In this document: positions 28,485-36,772 of the stretch, piece by piece | Layout of the letters: each line of letters starts with the position of its first letter | Numbering within the stretch: position 1 is the stretch's first letter | NCBI GenBank assembly: GCA_947447665.1 | Contig: CANFJX010000005.1 | Coordinates: 105,279-169,278 of the forward strand | Reading direction: 5' to 3' | Origin: Bacteriovoracaceae bacterium | GTDB taxonomy: Bacteria > Bdellovibrionota > UBA1018 | DNA: 64,000 nt | Notes under the pieces: generated by a model | Database searches by the model: none | The model's input: the letters and a program-made list of their open reading frames with translations, nothing else | Told to the model about the DNA's origin: nothing | Translations under genes and position numbers: made by a program

Positions 28485-29702
28485 CTAGATGACTAGATTC
28501 TCGTGAATCAACTTCCCCGCTTCAAAACGACTCCCAGAAAGTGACGAAATATCAAGAGTCTTGGACTTTCCAAAAACAATCTCTTCGGCCAGAGCAAGTC
28601 CGGCAGCGTAACTATGCATCACGCCGTGACCAGAAAACGAATGAGCTTCAAAGATTCCACTTCGAGCTCCACCAATGATTCCGCACTCGTCAGGTGAAAC
28701 CTCGTAAAGTCCAGCCCATCCGGTGACGTGCTTGAGCCTCTCAAAAGCCGTCGATCTCTCATAGAGCGCAGGCCAAATTCGCTCTTCAAAAAAGCGCTCG
28801 CCGTCATACTCAAAATGAACTCCAGCAGGCTCGTCCGCATTCGCAAATCCAGCCAAACCATTCATCGCCTCGGGATGGAAGTAGACCCCAGAGGTATCCA
28901 CAATCATTCCATAGGGAGTCAAATCCACGTCTCTCCCATCAAAAATACAAACCTGCCTTCTGACTGGCTGAGAAGGGACGGAATACCCCAAAATGTTGGC
29001 AACTCGAGACGCCCAGGGCCCAGCGCAGTTAATCACCCGCTGTGCATGATACTCGACCTTGGAACGCCCGAGATCCTTCAACTCGGAGGAGGCAATCTCC
29101 AACTTAGTCTCGTGAGACATCACCTTTTCAAATCGCTCGCAGATGGCATGCACCCGAGATTGAGAATTCTTTTCGTAGCGCGTCTCTCTTAAAACTGTCC
29201 GATCCTCGAACTCAACCCCCAACGAGCGAGCGACTTCGCGGTAGTGATTTTTAAGTAAATTTGGATTAATTAGCCCGTCTCGGGGAGCGAAAATCGCCCC
29301 GGCGATTCCATCCGTCTTGTCCAGGAATGGAACCCGATTGCGAAGTTGAGCTACATCCCAAGCTTCAACGGGCCATCCCATTTCCAATTGCCTCTCGCGA
29401 GCCTGCAGAGCGGGAGACCATCGACTTTCAGGATGCAACCAAAGGTAACCACAAGGCTTGTAACCGACCTCATCGGCTACCTGGGCAAAGTAATCGATGG
29501 TGATTTTTGACATTTGGATATTAATGGGTTGGACCCAAGTGGCTCTCACCCCTCCGGCATTCAACTCGGAGCTACTAAGGGTTCCCTCCATGTCGAGATC
29601 GATGACTCGAATCCCGGTCATGCCGAGTTTTGCCAAGTGCATGGCGGTGCTACTTCCGATGACACCTGCCCCAATAATCAGGGTCTCAATCGTCTGAGTC
29701 AT
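28485..29702 (-). CDS. FAD-dependent oxidoreductase of the DAO family
   Basis: This 405-residue flavoprotein begins with the FAD-binding Rossmann motif LIIGAGVIGSSTAMHLAKLG and an acidic residue at the end of strand two (VIDLD). The C-terminal end carries GGARSGIFEAHSFSGHGVMHS, as in sarcosine oxidase/glycine oxidase-like and dimethylglycine dehydrogenase-like proteins. It should oxidise a secondary or tertiary amine, or an amino acid, but the substrate is not visible. It lies between the serine hydrolase (33 bases) and the L,D-transpeptidase (10 bases), all on the minus strand. Confidence 0.85.
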   Translation of the reverse strand: MTQTIETLIIGAGVIGSSTAMHLAKLGMTGIRVIDLDMEGTLSSSELNAGGVRATWVQPINIQMSKITIDYFAQVADEVGYKPCGYLWLHPESRWSPALQARERQLEMGWPVEAWDVAQLRNRVPFLDKTDGIAGAIFAPRDGLINPNLLKNHYREVARSLGVEFEDRTVLRETRYEKNSQSRVHAICERFEKVMSHETKLEIASSELKDLGRSKVEYHAQRVINCAGPWASRVANILGYSVPSQPVRRQVCIFDGRDVDLTPYGMIVDTSGVYFHPEAMNGLAGFANADEPAGVHFEYDGERFFEERIWPALYERSTAFERLKHVTGWAGLYEVSPDECGIIGGARSGIFEAHSFSGHGVMHSYAAGLALAEEIVFGKSKTLDISSLSGSRFEAGKLIHENLVI

Positions 29703-29712
29703 GCGACTCAGA

Positions 29713-30603
29713 TTACCACATCATTTGGGTAAAAGTCTCAGCAATGATCTTGGACTGATTGTTTTCTTCAGCAATATAGAGGATTTTTGTGCCTCGGGAT
29801 CGATGCCCCCATCCTCCGGATTTAAGCTTGGAGCGATAGTTTTGAGTGAAAGTGACGACTGAATATTTAGGATGTCGGTAAAATCGAACATCTTCTGGCT
29901 GAATCTCAATGGAGGAATATCTTCGATTCAACTCGGTCTTAAATTGTTTCCAAGCAGCCTTATTTTTTCCCTGAGCTGAAAAATCGGAGTGGTAGTGATC
30001 AATATACTTGTCGATACTCTTACCTTGCCAATCGCTAATCCAACCCGAAAAGAAGTCCTTAATTTTTGGGTCAATTCCCGGGCTGAGATACTCGTCGGTC
30101 AGCTCTGAAAAAATGAGAATGGGAGTCAGGCCGAGGCGAATAAAAGGTTTAATCGCCTCAATTTCTTCATTCTTTACCACCACGCATCCCTGGCTATCGT
30201 AGTTTTTCTTTAGTCTCTCTGGCTCGTTGGTGGCATGGAGCATGATTCCAGACCCGGTCCGACCGGCCAGTTGATCAAAGGCATTTGGGAAGTTAATAGC
30301 GAAACTCATCACTCCGAATTTTTTTTGGAGCGAAGGAGGCGTCAACAGTGAGTTAAAGGTGTAGATCCCCTCAGGAGTTTTTAAATCATTCTCCTGTTCC
30401 TTGTCCCCTTTTACTTGGCCTAAGGTCGCATGGTAGGTCTTTAAAATTTTATACCGCTGTGTATCGTATTGAACCACGTGCAGGCTGTTGGTCTTTTTAT
30501 CTACTAAAACTGCCGTCGTGGCCTCACTGGCCGCAAACAGACACGGTGTGTTAGAAATCAAGACAAGACCAAAAATAAAACAGAAAAATCGTGATGGGCT
30601 CAT
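29713..30603 (-). CDS. L,D-transpeptidase (YkuD) with C-terminal NTF2-like domain
   Basis: This roughly 296-residue secreted protein has a signal peptide (FFCFIFGLVLISNTPCLFA). The YkuD domain follows, with the catalytic block HATNEPERLKKNYDSQGCVVV: His, then Ser-Gln-Gly-Cys with the nucleophile Cys. The C-terminal third (about 190-296; FFSGWISDWQGKSIDKYIDHY ... TQNYRSKLKSGGWGHRSRGTKIL) looks like an NTF2/SnoaL-type domain. Enzymes of this layout form 3-3 crosslinks or edit peptidoglycan. I start at ATG 30603; the longer frame starts at a TTG at 30627 and would extend the signal peptide. Confidence 0.88.
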   Translation of the reverse strand: MSPSRFFCFIFGLVLISNTPCLFAASEATTAVLVDKKTNSLHVVQYDTQRYKILKTYHATLGQVKGDKEQENDLKTPEGIYTFNSLLTPPSLQKKFGVMSFAINFPNAFDQLAGRTGSGIMLHATNEPERLKKNYDSQGCVVVKNEEIEAIKPFIRLGLTPILIFSELTDEYLSPGIDPKIKDFFSGWISDWQGKSIDKYIDHYHSDFSAQGKNKAAWKQFKTELNRRYSSIEIQPEDVRFYRHPKYSVVTFTQNYRSKLKSGGWGHRSRGTKILYIAEENNQSKIIAETFTQMMW

Positions 30604-30636
30604 GAATTCAATTTTAGAAAACCCCAATGACAGTTG

Positions 30637-31368
30637 TCAAGTTAGGACCCGCTTTTGGTCGATACGTGCGGTCGTTTTTCTAAAAGACCAAACCCGGAGT
30701 AATGCTTCAAAAACGATTCGACGATTCATTTTTGATTTCCCAATTTTTCGATCCTCGAAAATAATCGGAAACTCGACTAAATTAAATCGATGCAAAAAAG
30801 CTCTGTACTTCAATTCAATCTGAAAAGAGTAACCATCGGACTTCAGTGATTGAAAATCGACCGCCTTGAGCAGCGAGGTCCGCCACCCATTAAAGCCGCC
30901 AGTAAAATCTCGAATCGGTGCACCTAGGATCACTCGGGAATAAATACTTCCCCCTCGACTCAGAAGCCTTCTACCCAGCCCCCAGTTTAAGGTTCCGCCC
31001 CCTGGCACATAACGAGAGCCAATCACTCCATCGTGACTAGTGAGCAACTCAAGCATCTGTGGAAGATACCTGGGATGATGCGAGAAATCGGCATCCATTT
31101 CAACCAACGCATCAAAACCCTGTTCGATTCCCCATCGAAAACCACTCACATACGCCGTCCCTAAGCCCATTTTTTTTGGCCGATGAAGGACATGAACCCG
31201 TGGGGTTCTCTCTGCGATTCGATCTGCCAGTTGCCCGGTACCATCAGGGGAGCCGTCATCGACGACCAAAACTTCTACCTCTGGGGGCGTGGCCGACAGT
31301 ACCGCTTCGGTAATTGGACCTAAGTTTTCAGCTTCATTATAAGTAGGAATAATTATGAGAGTACGCAC
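30637..31368 (-). CDS. Polyprenol-phosphate mannosyltransferase-like family 2 glycosyltransferase
   Basis: This 243-residue GT2 enzyme matches dolichol-phosphate mannose synthase (DPM1) type: PTYNEAENL, VDDGSPDGT, the metal-binding DADFSHHP, and GGTLNWGLGRRLLSRGGSIYSR plus DFTGGFNGWR. It would transfer a sugar from a nucleotide donor to undecaprenyl phosphate at the inner face of the membrane. It lacks the C-terminal membrane domain of some relatives. The downstream acceptor of the lipid-linked sugar is unknown. It sits between ssb (15 bases) and the L,D-transpeptidase (33 bases). Confidence 0.9.
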   Translation of the reverse strand: MRTLIIIPTYNEAENLGPITEAVLSATPPEVEVLVVDDGSPDGTGQLADRIAERTPRVHVLHRPKKMGLGTAYVSGFRWGIEQGFDALVEMDADFSHHPRYLPQMLELLTSHDGVIGSRYVPGGGTLNWGLGRRLLSRGGSIYSRVILGAPIRDFTGGFNGWRTSLLKAVDFQSLKSDGYSFQIELKYRAFLHRFNLVEFPIIFEDRKIGKSKMNRRIVFEALLRVWSFRKTTARIDQKRVLT

Positions 31369-31383
31369 TCGTTTAGTCTCTCA

Positions 31384-31896
31384 TTAAAATGGGATATCGT
31401 CTTCAGTAAAAGTAGACTGCGTATGATTTGGCCCACTCGGTTGAAAACCTTGCGAAGGTGCGGAATAAGACCCCATCTCAGCAGAAGAAGGCGAGCCATA
31501 AGCACCGCCCCCACTGGAAGCCGAATCAAATCCCCCATCCCGAGGAGCAGATCGCTCCGCTCCGCCTGGGGATGCACCCAAGAACTGAACAGTCTGGGCT
31601 TTAACTTCGGTGGTGTATTTGGTTTGCCCGTCTTTGTCTTGCCACTGACGGGTCTGAAGGCTCCCCTCAATATAGACTTGGCGACCCTTGGCGAGGTACT
31701 GATTACAAAGCTCAGCGACCTTGCCCCAAACAACGATTCGGTGCCATTCAGTTTTTTCCTGTTTTTGGCCTGACTTATCGCTCCAACTTTCGCTCGTAGC
31801 TACACTAAAATTACCTACAGCAGCGCCCGCGGGAGTGTAACGAACCTCGGGGTTTTGCCCTAAACGACCAACTAAAATCACTTTATTGACGGACAT
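31384..31896 (-). CDS. ssb: Single-stranded DNA-binding protein
   Basis: This 170-residue protein has an OB fold at 1-110 ([59 protein letters not shown]), a Gly/Ser-rich linker (about 112-160) and the acidic tail ending EDDIPF that recruits partner proteins. Size and layout match bacterial SSB. It coats single-stranded DNA in replication and repair. Confidence 0.97.
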   Translation of the reverse strand: MSVNKVILVGRLGQNPEVRYTPAGAAVGNFSVATSESWSDKSGQKQEKTEWHRIVVWGKVAELCNQYLAKGRQVYIEGSLQTRQWQDKDGQTKYTTEVKAQTVQFLGASPGGAERSAPRDGGFDSASSGGGAYGSPSSAEMGSYSAPSQGFQPSGPNHTQSTFTEDDIPF

Positions 31897-31924
31897 GTGC
31901 GATCAAATAACTGTTTTAGAATCC

Positions 31925-33175
31925 TCATGTCAAGCCGAAACCAGTGCGCCCCTTGCGAGAGTTAACCGGCGTGATGATTTTTTTAGACTCCCTCGGAGGC
32001 TGAGGCTTCTCCCGGGTGGAAATGATATCCCCTCGCTTAACATTTGTGCGACTTCCAGGAACGTGAGCCGGCACCGTCCACCGACCTGCCGCCTCGGGTT
32101 CACAAATCAAAACCTCGGGCTGCGGTCCACGCCCGAGAGGATCACTAATTACCCGACGCAGGTGAGCCGCGGGAACGGGGGCTTTAAACTCTGAGGAAGC
32201 AAGCCAAAGATAGGAGTACTTCAACCACTGCCGTTCAGAGCCTAGCGCTTCAGAAAATCCTCGAAACCATTTTCCAGGAATCTGAACTGGAACTGAAAAA
32301 TGGCACCAATCGCGCCCTTCAGCCATAGGGCATGAGCCTGAATGGAGGCAAGGCCCCCAAATCCGAGCGGGTGAGTTCTCGATCAAACCAGAGCTCATAA
32401 ACTCGTCTCTCAAGGAAGACAAAACCTGAGAGGGCCTCCTCGAGGCGGGCTCAACCAAAAGCAATCCACCCCCTTGAGACCTTCTCAAAATCTCCTCCCA
32501 GAAGTCTGCAGCCGTGCCCTGAGGAGCAGTCGATTCATTCAGGACGTGCCCCATAAAAGTCATCGCCAGAGACTGAGGGAGTCGAGAGGGAGCCTTCCAC
32601 CAAGGTAGCTCATTTAAAAATAACTTAACCTTGCCCCTCAACTTGGGAAAACTATTGGCAAGCTCTTCCACCAAAAACTGACCATCTTTCATGACACTCA
32701 AATTAGTATCAAACCAGTGCAACTCAACGGGAGGGAGCTCTTCTCCGATTTCTAGCTTCTGACTCAAAAGCACCAAGAGCAGACTCAAAGATGCCGTTCC
32801 AGGACCTGCACCTAGGTCAGCAATGCGAAGCACTCCTTCCTTTTTAGCAAACTTAAGCGCCGCATCAATAGCTCGCGGATAAGCGCTAAACAAGGTCAAA
32901 AACTTAGCCGCCTGCAAGGGTACAAAGTATAGTAAATACCCGGATCGATACCGCGGGTGATGAAAATAGGCGGGCATGCCCTTAGGCCTCTCATCGGTGA
33001 AGAGATCCGAGAGTTCTTCAACCCCCTTGAAGAAAAATTTGGCATCTTCAATTGTAAAGGGCTTATCTTTCCAGGTGTCTTTGGGGCTATAGGTTTTTTT
33101 TACCCACTTCGGGATCGCCTCATCAACCAACCAAAGCCATGCTGGGGGGAATGTATTCATTTGAGATAAGTTCAT
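31925..33175 (-). CDS. Rsm22-like methyltransferase-fold protein
   Basis: This 416-residue protein matches the mitochondrial/bacterial Rsm22 family. The SAM-fold motif is RIADLGAGPGTASLSLLLVL, and the family's Cys-containing signature appears as WGPCLHSGSCPMAEGRDWCHFSV, which would hold an iron-sulfur cluster or zinc. The N-terminal region contains FHHPRYRSGYLLYFVPLQAAK. Family members associate with the small ribosomal subunit and are thought to modify or assemble it. The C-terminal tail is basic (RGDIISTREKPQPPRESKK). It ends 28 bases from ssb and is divergent from the next gene. Confidence 0.88.
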   Translation of the reverse strand: MNLSQMNTFPPAWLWLVDEAIPKWVKKTYSPKDTWKDKPFTIEDAKFFFKGVEELSDLFTDERPKGMPAYFHHPRYRSGYLLYFVPLQAAKFLTLFSAYPRAIDAALKFAKKEGVLRIADLGAGPGTASLSLLLVLLSQKLEIGEELPPVELHWFDTNLSVMKDGQFLVEELANSFPKLRGKVKLFLNELPWWKAPSRLPQSLAMTFMGHVLNESTAPQGTAADFWEEILRRSQGGGLLLVEPASRRPSQVLSSLRDEFMSSGLIENSPARIWGPCLHSGSCPMAEGRDWCHFSVPVQIPGKWFRGFSEALGSERQWLKYSYLWLASSEFKAPVPAAHLRRVISDPLGRGPQPEVLICEPEAAGRWTVPAHVPGSRTNVKRGDIISTREKPQPPRESKKIITPVNSRKGRTGFGLT

Positions 33176-33247
33176 TTCAATTCCATTTTTATGTTAAATT
33201 AATTTAAAAACAATCGGTTTTTCAATTCGCCTGTGACGGAGTTAGTC

Positions 33248-33715
33248 ATGAACCACCGCAGCCTCCAAGACACTTTCACTCCCAGCGAGATCATAAAACT
33301 CAAAACACTTTGGAAATCCAACGGCCGATCTCCTGGCTGGAGTTTTATTTGTCCTCTTTGCCGAATCACGCGAAAAGTCCCACTCCACCCCAAGCCTCAA
33401 CCCAGGCACTTCGCCCAAATGCTCATTACTTCAGCGTTTTTTACATTATTGACTTGGAAGCTTTTTCAGTGGAAAGGGCTGGTCTGTTTTATCCCTTTTT
33501 GGTGCATTTTTGAAGTCATTTATCGATCTCGGGCCCGGGCAGCCCTTTATTGCAAAAGCTGCGGCTTTGATCCTTATCTTTTCTTAGTAGATAGTAATCT
33601 AGCAAAGCGGGAGGTCGAGGTTCATTGGCGCAAAAAATTTGAGCAAAAGGGCATTCCCTACCCTGAAGCGAAGGGCAAGCGCCCCCTCCAACAAGCGCCC
33701 AGTCCTCGTCCTTGA
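33248..33715 (+). CDS. Small membrane protein with zinc-ribbon-like cysteines
   Basis: This 155-residue protein is not recognised. It has two CxxC pairs, CPLC and CKSC (about residues 35 and 101), flanking a hydrophobic stretch of about 30 residues (MLITSAFFTLLTWKLF...LVCFIPFWCIFEV). It ends in a basic, Pro-rich tail. The two pairs could form one zinc ribbon across the membrane segment. I chose ATG 33248, preceded by GGAG six bases upstream, over the GTG 15 bases earlier. It is divergent from the Rsm22-like gene. Confidence 0.6.
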   Translation: MNHRSLQDTFTPSEIIKLKTLWKSNGRSPGWSFICPLCRITRKVPLHPKPQPRHFAQMLITSAFFTLLTWKLFQWKGLVCFIPFWCIFEVIYRSRARAALYCKSCGFDPYLFLVDSNLAKREVEVHWRKKFEQKGIPYPEAKGKRPLQQAPSPRP

Positions 33716-33988
33716 GGGCGCCTTAGATCAGATCTTGCACTCTAGGCATGGTAAACTAGCCCTTAAAACGTTAAAAATTTGGCGCTCTAAGGGTAGAGTA
33801 AACCCGTCGCTCGGGCGTTTAAAGATTTGGATTCCACGCCCTGACAACGGGTTTACTCCACCCACAGGCCATATCGAATTGCGATATCTAACCCAGGGCA
33901 TTTCTGTTACACTCCGTGAGTCCGAAACCAACCAACCGACCCGTATTTAGGCGTATTTTCGCCCAAAACGGAAATTTTTGGAGCCGAA
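33716..33988. other. Gene-free region with three potential hairpins
   Basis: No convincing gene lies in these 273 bases. Three inverted repeats are present: TAGCCCTTA with TAAGGGTA (about 33757-33795, one bulge), a perfect 12-base pair GAGTAAACCCGT (33796-33807) / ACGGGTTTACTC (33847-33858), and ATATCG-AATTG-CGATAT (33871-33887). This density suggests a structured RNA or regulatory leader upstream of the next genes. It does not match any RNA family I recognise. Confidence 0.35.
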
Positions 33989-34183
33989 ATGGGAAAACCA
34001 AGCCGTGCGACACAAGAAAAGCGAAATCGGGAGCGCGCCCAAAAAGAGCGCCAACAGAACAAAGAAGTCCAAAGACTTCAAAGAAAAGAGGGCTGCGCAG
34101 ACCGCGCTGCCAGTCTAGAACAGGGAATTGACCCTGATTTAATTGGTATTTATCCAGGTCCGCAGCCTTTAAGCGAAGAGTAA
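33989..34183 (+). CDS. Small basic protein, 64 residues
   Basis: This 64-residue protein begins MGKPSRATQEKRNRERAQKE; its first two thirds are rich in Lys, Arg, Gln and Glu and should form a long helix or be disordered, while the end is acidic and Pro-rich (DPDLIGIYPGPQPLSEE). Small proteins with a similar K-P-S-R/K-A-T-Q start occur in other proteobacteria, from memory. GGAG lies six bases before the ATG, and the next gene starts 4 bases after the stop, so cotranscription with the RlmI-like methyltransferase is likely. A nucleic-acid or ribosome-binding role is a guess. Confidence 0.7.
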   Translation: MGKPSRATQEKRNRERAQKERQQNKEVQRLQRKEGCADRAASLEQGIDPDLIGIYPGPQPLSEE

Positions 34184-34187
34184 ACTT

Positions 34188-35174
34188 ATGTCATTCAACG
34201 AATCCCTTGGCCTGGCTCTTCTGAATCGTAAAGCGCTTTTTGAGCGACTCCACGAGGAAGGGACTACGGCTTATCGCCTTTTTCATGGGATTTCGGAGGG
34301 TCGTCCTGGCTTAGCCATCGACCGCTACGGTTCTACCGTTTTAATTCAAACCTTTCGCGAGCCCCTCGACGCAGATGAACTCGGAGCGATCGAAGCACGC
34401 CTCCGAGCAGACCTCAAATTTGAATTTTCTTTAGCTTATCACCCTCGCGGAGAAAAGCCGGCCGCGCTCCGGACGCCAGATCCTGGGGAAACCCTCTGCC
34501 AAGAATTTGGACTGAAGTTCTTGTTTCGAGCTCATCACTCTGGAATGGATCCTTGGCTTTTCTTAGATCTCCGTGCTGGTCGAAGATTCCTCCGCCAAAA
34601 AGTCGCGGGTAAGACGGTCCTGAATTTATTTTCTTATACTTGTAGCATTGGACTCACCGCAGCGGCCGCTCGAGCTAGCGAAGTGTTGAATGTAGACTTC
34701 TCAAAAACCAATCTCGAAATAGGACGGAAGAACGCGCAACTCAACTCCGTCCCAGAGACGATTTTTCACACCCTAGAAGAGGACTGCCTCCCTGTAATGC
34801 GTCAACTGGCCGGCCTAGAAGCCGGTGGACGCAAGAACAAGAGACTTAAATACAAAAAACTGAATCGACGACAATTTGATTGCGTCATTTTAGATCCTCC
34901 AGCTTGGTCGAAGGGCTCCTTCGGTGCCGTAGATGTTGAGGGTGATTATCCCAGTCTTTTCAAACCTGCCGTACTTGCCACAAAACCAGGCGGCTGGGTC
35001 ATGGCAACTCACCATGTTCCGACCGTTGACTTTGACTCTTGGGTCGAAACCCTGAAAAAATGTGCAGCCAAGGCAGGACGACCGATTCAGAGCGTTCAAA
35101 GAATTTCCCCTGAAGAGGACTTTCCTTCTTTTGATGGGAACCCTCCCCTTAAAATCGCCGTTTGCGAGGTTTAA
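34188..35174 (+). CDS. RlmI/RlmK-like class I rRNA methyltransferase
   Basis: This 328-residue SAM enzyme resembles the 23S rRNA m5C1962 methyltransferase RlmI and its relatives. An N-terminal segment with LFHGISEGRPGLAIDRYGSTVLIQ is followed by the Rossmann fold: VLNLFSYTCSIGLTAAA (motif I), VDFSKTNLEIGRKNAQLN, and the catalytic-loop DPPAWSKG, where the family has DPP-x-F. It lacks the usual N-terminal PUA domain of E. coli RlmI. The target base is not proven. It lies in a plus-strand run with small zinc proteins and an RlmM-like enzyme. Confidence 0.8.
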   Translation: MSFNESLGLALLNRKALFERLHEEGTTAYRLFHGISEGRPGLAIDRYGSTVLIQTFREPLDADELGAIEARLRADLKFEFSLAYHPRGEKPAALRTPDPGETLCQEFGLKFLFRAHHSGMDPWLFLDLRAGRRFLRQKVAGKTVLNLFSYTCSIGLTAAAARASEVLNVDFSKTNLEIGRKNAQLNSVPETIFHTLEEDCLPVMRQLAGLEAGGRKNKRLKYKKLNRRQFDCVILDPPAWSKGSFGAVDVEGDYPSLFKPAVLATKPGGWVMATHHVPTVDFDSWVETLKKCAAKAGRPIQSVQRISPEEDFPSFDGNPPLKIAVCEV

Positions 35175-35189
35175 AACGAAAAAAACTCT

Positions 35190-35708
35190 ATGTCAGAGAA
35201 AATCTGTATTTCCTGTAGTAAGCCGAAAGCCAACCGCTCCTGTGGTCTTTGCCAAGAATCGATCTGTAAGCATTGTACGCAGTTTTTAGAAGAAGGCTCT
35301 TTTACATTTCTCAAGGAACTCCCAAGCGATCTCAGCCATATCGCCTACTGCAATCCCTGCTACGATGAGAAAGTAGCCCCAGCGCTCGCCTCCTACCAAG
35401 AAGTCCTGGAAAGAGCTAAAAAAGTTTACGTCTTTTTCAAAACTCAGAGAAAACCATTCCCACTCCTGAAAAAATCTCGCGACCGAGTCGAGGTGAAGAA
35501 TTGCCCAGATCGGAACGAGACGATTTTACGCCTCGCTTTTTTTGCGGCTGAACTTTCTTTCAATGGATTGGTTGAGGTCGATGTCTACTCAGAAAAAATG
35601 AGAAACAAAGGTTTCGAAAAGTCCCAATACCAGGGAACGGGATTTCCCGCCCAGATCGACGAATCAAAAATGTACTGGGACAAAGACCGTAAACACGAGA
35701 GGGAATGA
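35190..35708 (+). CDS. Zinc-finger protein, 172 residues, function unknown
   Basis: The N-terminus is dense in cysteine pairs: ICISCSKPKANRSCGLCQESICKHC, then YCNPCYDE at about residue 54. This could bind two zinc ions in a B-box/treble-clef-like fold. The rest is a mixed alpha/beta domain (VYVFFKTQRKPFPLL, ILRLAFFAAELSFNGLVEVDV) that I do not recognise. It ends 3 bases before a 38-residue protein with the same Cys spacing style, suggesting duplication of the zinc module. Context suggests an RNA- or ribosome-linked role, but this is inference. Confidence 0.75.
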   Translation: MSEKICISCSKPKANRSCGLCQESICKHCTQFLEEGSFTFLKELPSDLSHIAYCNPCYDEKVAPALASYQEVLERAKKVYVFFKTQRKPFPLLKKSRDRVEVKNCPDRNETILRLAFFAAELSFNGLVEVDVYSEKMRNKGFEKSQYQGTGFPAQIDESKMYWDKDRKHERE

Positions 35709-35711
35709 AAA

Positions 35712-35828
35712 ATGACTGAGCTTTGTTTTTTTTGCAAACGTGAGCACTCTGAAAGTATTTGTCCCACCTGTAAACGAGCCGTCTGTATTCAGTGCTCAGA
35801 GCATCATAACTGTTATCCCCGAGAGTAA
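35712..35828 (+). CDS. 38-residue zinc-finger microprotein
   Basis: A complete short gene, ATG to TAA, encodes MTELCFFCKREHSESICPTC followed by KRAVCIQCSEHHNCYPRE. Of 38 residues, seven are Cys and three are His, spaced as CxxC-x8-CxxC-x4-CxxC-x2-HHxC, the pattern of a B-box/AN1-like zinc finger. The upstream gene stops 3 bases earlier and the next starts 8 bases later, so it sits inside an operon with no room for a promoter. The spacing mirrors the N-terminus of the preceding 172-residue protein. Coding status is inferred from this Cys pattern and tight packing. Confidence 0.7.
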   Translation: MTELCFFCKREHSESICPTCKRAVCIQCSEHHNCYPRE

Positions 35829-35836
35829 ATCCTGAC

Positions 35837-36748
35837 GTGAACCCCCGCCAAATAGTGATTCATCCCAAGGAATTCCAGAAGGAGCTCTTGGATGAACTCA
35901 AGTATCAAGGCGCAAAGGTTTTGAATTCAACTTCTTCAGCTTTCTGGATCGAGCAAGATCGATTCGAGCCCGCCTGGGCTGACTGTGTTTGGAGAGACGT
36001 AAAAAGTTTAGAATTCGACTCCATCAGCGACGCACAGAAAAAACTCAGATCCATCGCTCCTCGCTGGCGGTATCATGGAGACATTCTGAATCGCCGGGGC
36101 GCGCTGATTGCCGAGAGACTCATCTCTAAGAAAAAGAGGGAGCCTTTCCTCTTTCCTGGCCTATTCCCCCAAGCTTCAGATCCTGCATTCACTCTCGCCG
36201 ATACGAACCTGATTTTATACAGTCACGCGATTTCTCGACCTACGATTGACGGCTTCATTCCCTTTCAAGAAAACAGAGAAGTTCCACCCAGTCGGGCTTA
36301 CCTCAAACTTTGGGAAGCCCTAACGATTTTAGGGGATTGGCCCAAACCTGGAGAGTTAGTCGTGGATCTAGGATCCTCTCCCGGATCTTGGACCTGGGCC
36401 CTAGCCGAGCTCAAAGCCCAAGTCTTGAGCTTAGACCGAGCGGATCTCAGCGAAGAGCTCATGCGCCACCCTCAGGTTGAATTCAAGCGAGGCGATGCAT
36501 TTTCTCTAAAACCCACTCAGATGGATTGGGTTTTCAGTGATGTGATTTGCTTTCCGGAGAAGCTCCTGGAGTACGTTCAGACTTGGATTGATTCAGGATT
36601 CTGCCAACGGTTCGTTTGCAACATTAAGCTTACTGGGGAAGCTGATCCGGGCGTCATAGAGAAATTTCAAAAACTCCCACACAGCCGAGTCTTACACCTC
36701 CTGAATGGTAAGCACGAACTCACTTGGATTTGCCACCCGAAACTCTAA
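35837..36748 (+). CDS. RlmM-like 2'-O-methyltransferase (RrmJ/FtsJ fold)
   Basis: This 303-residue protein resembles E. coli RlmM, which methylates the 2'-O of C2498 in 23S rRNA. The catalytic fold (about 150-300) shows PPSRAYLKLWEAL with the first catalytic Lys, the SAM motif VVDLGSSPGSWTWALAEL, an Asp in MDWVFSDVICFPE and the second Lys in FVCNIKLTGE, consistent with the K-D-K-E tetrad. The N-terminal part would be the RNA-binding domain. The start is GTG 35837. It is the last gene of this plus-strand run and converges on the pirin gene. Confidence 0.85.
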   Translation: MNPRQIVIHPKEFQKELLDELKYQGAKVLNSTSSAFWIEQDRFEPAWADCVWRDVKSLEFDSISDAQKKLRSIAPRWRYHGDILNRRGALIAERLISKKKREPFLFPGLFPQASDPAFTLADTNLILYSHAISRPTIDGFIPFQENREVPPSRAYLKLWEALTILGDWPKPGELVVDLGSSPGSWTWALAELKAQVLSLDRADLSEELMRHPQVEFKRGDAFSLKPTQMDWVFSDVICFPEKLLEYVQTWIDSGFCQRFVCNIKLTGEADPGVIEKFQKLPHSRVLHLLNGKHELTWICHPKL

Positions 36749-36772
36749 CACCCAAAACTGGTTGGAACGACT

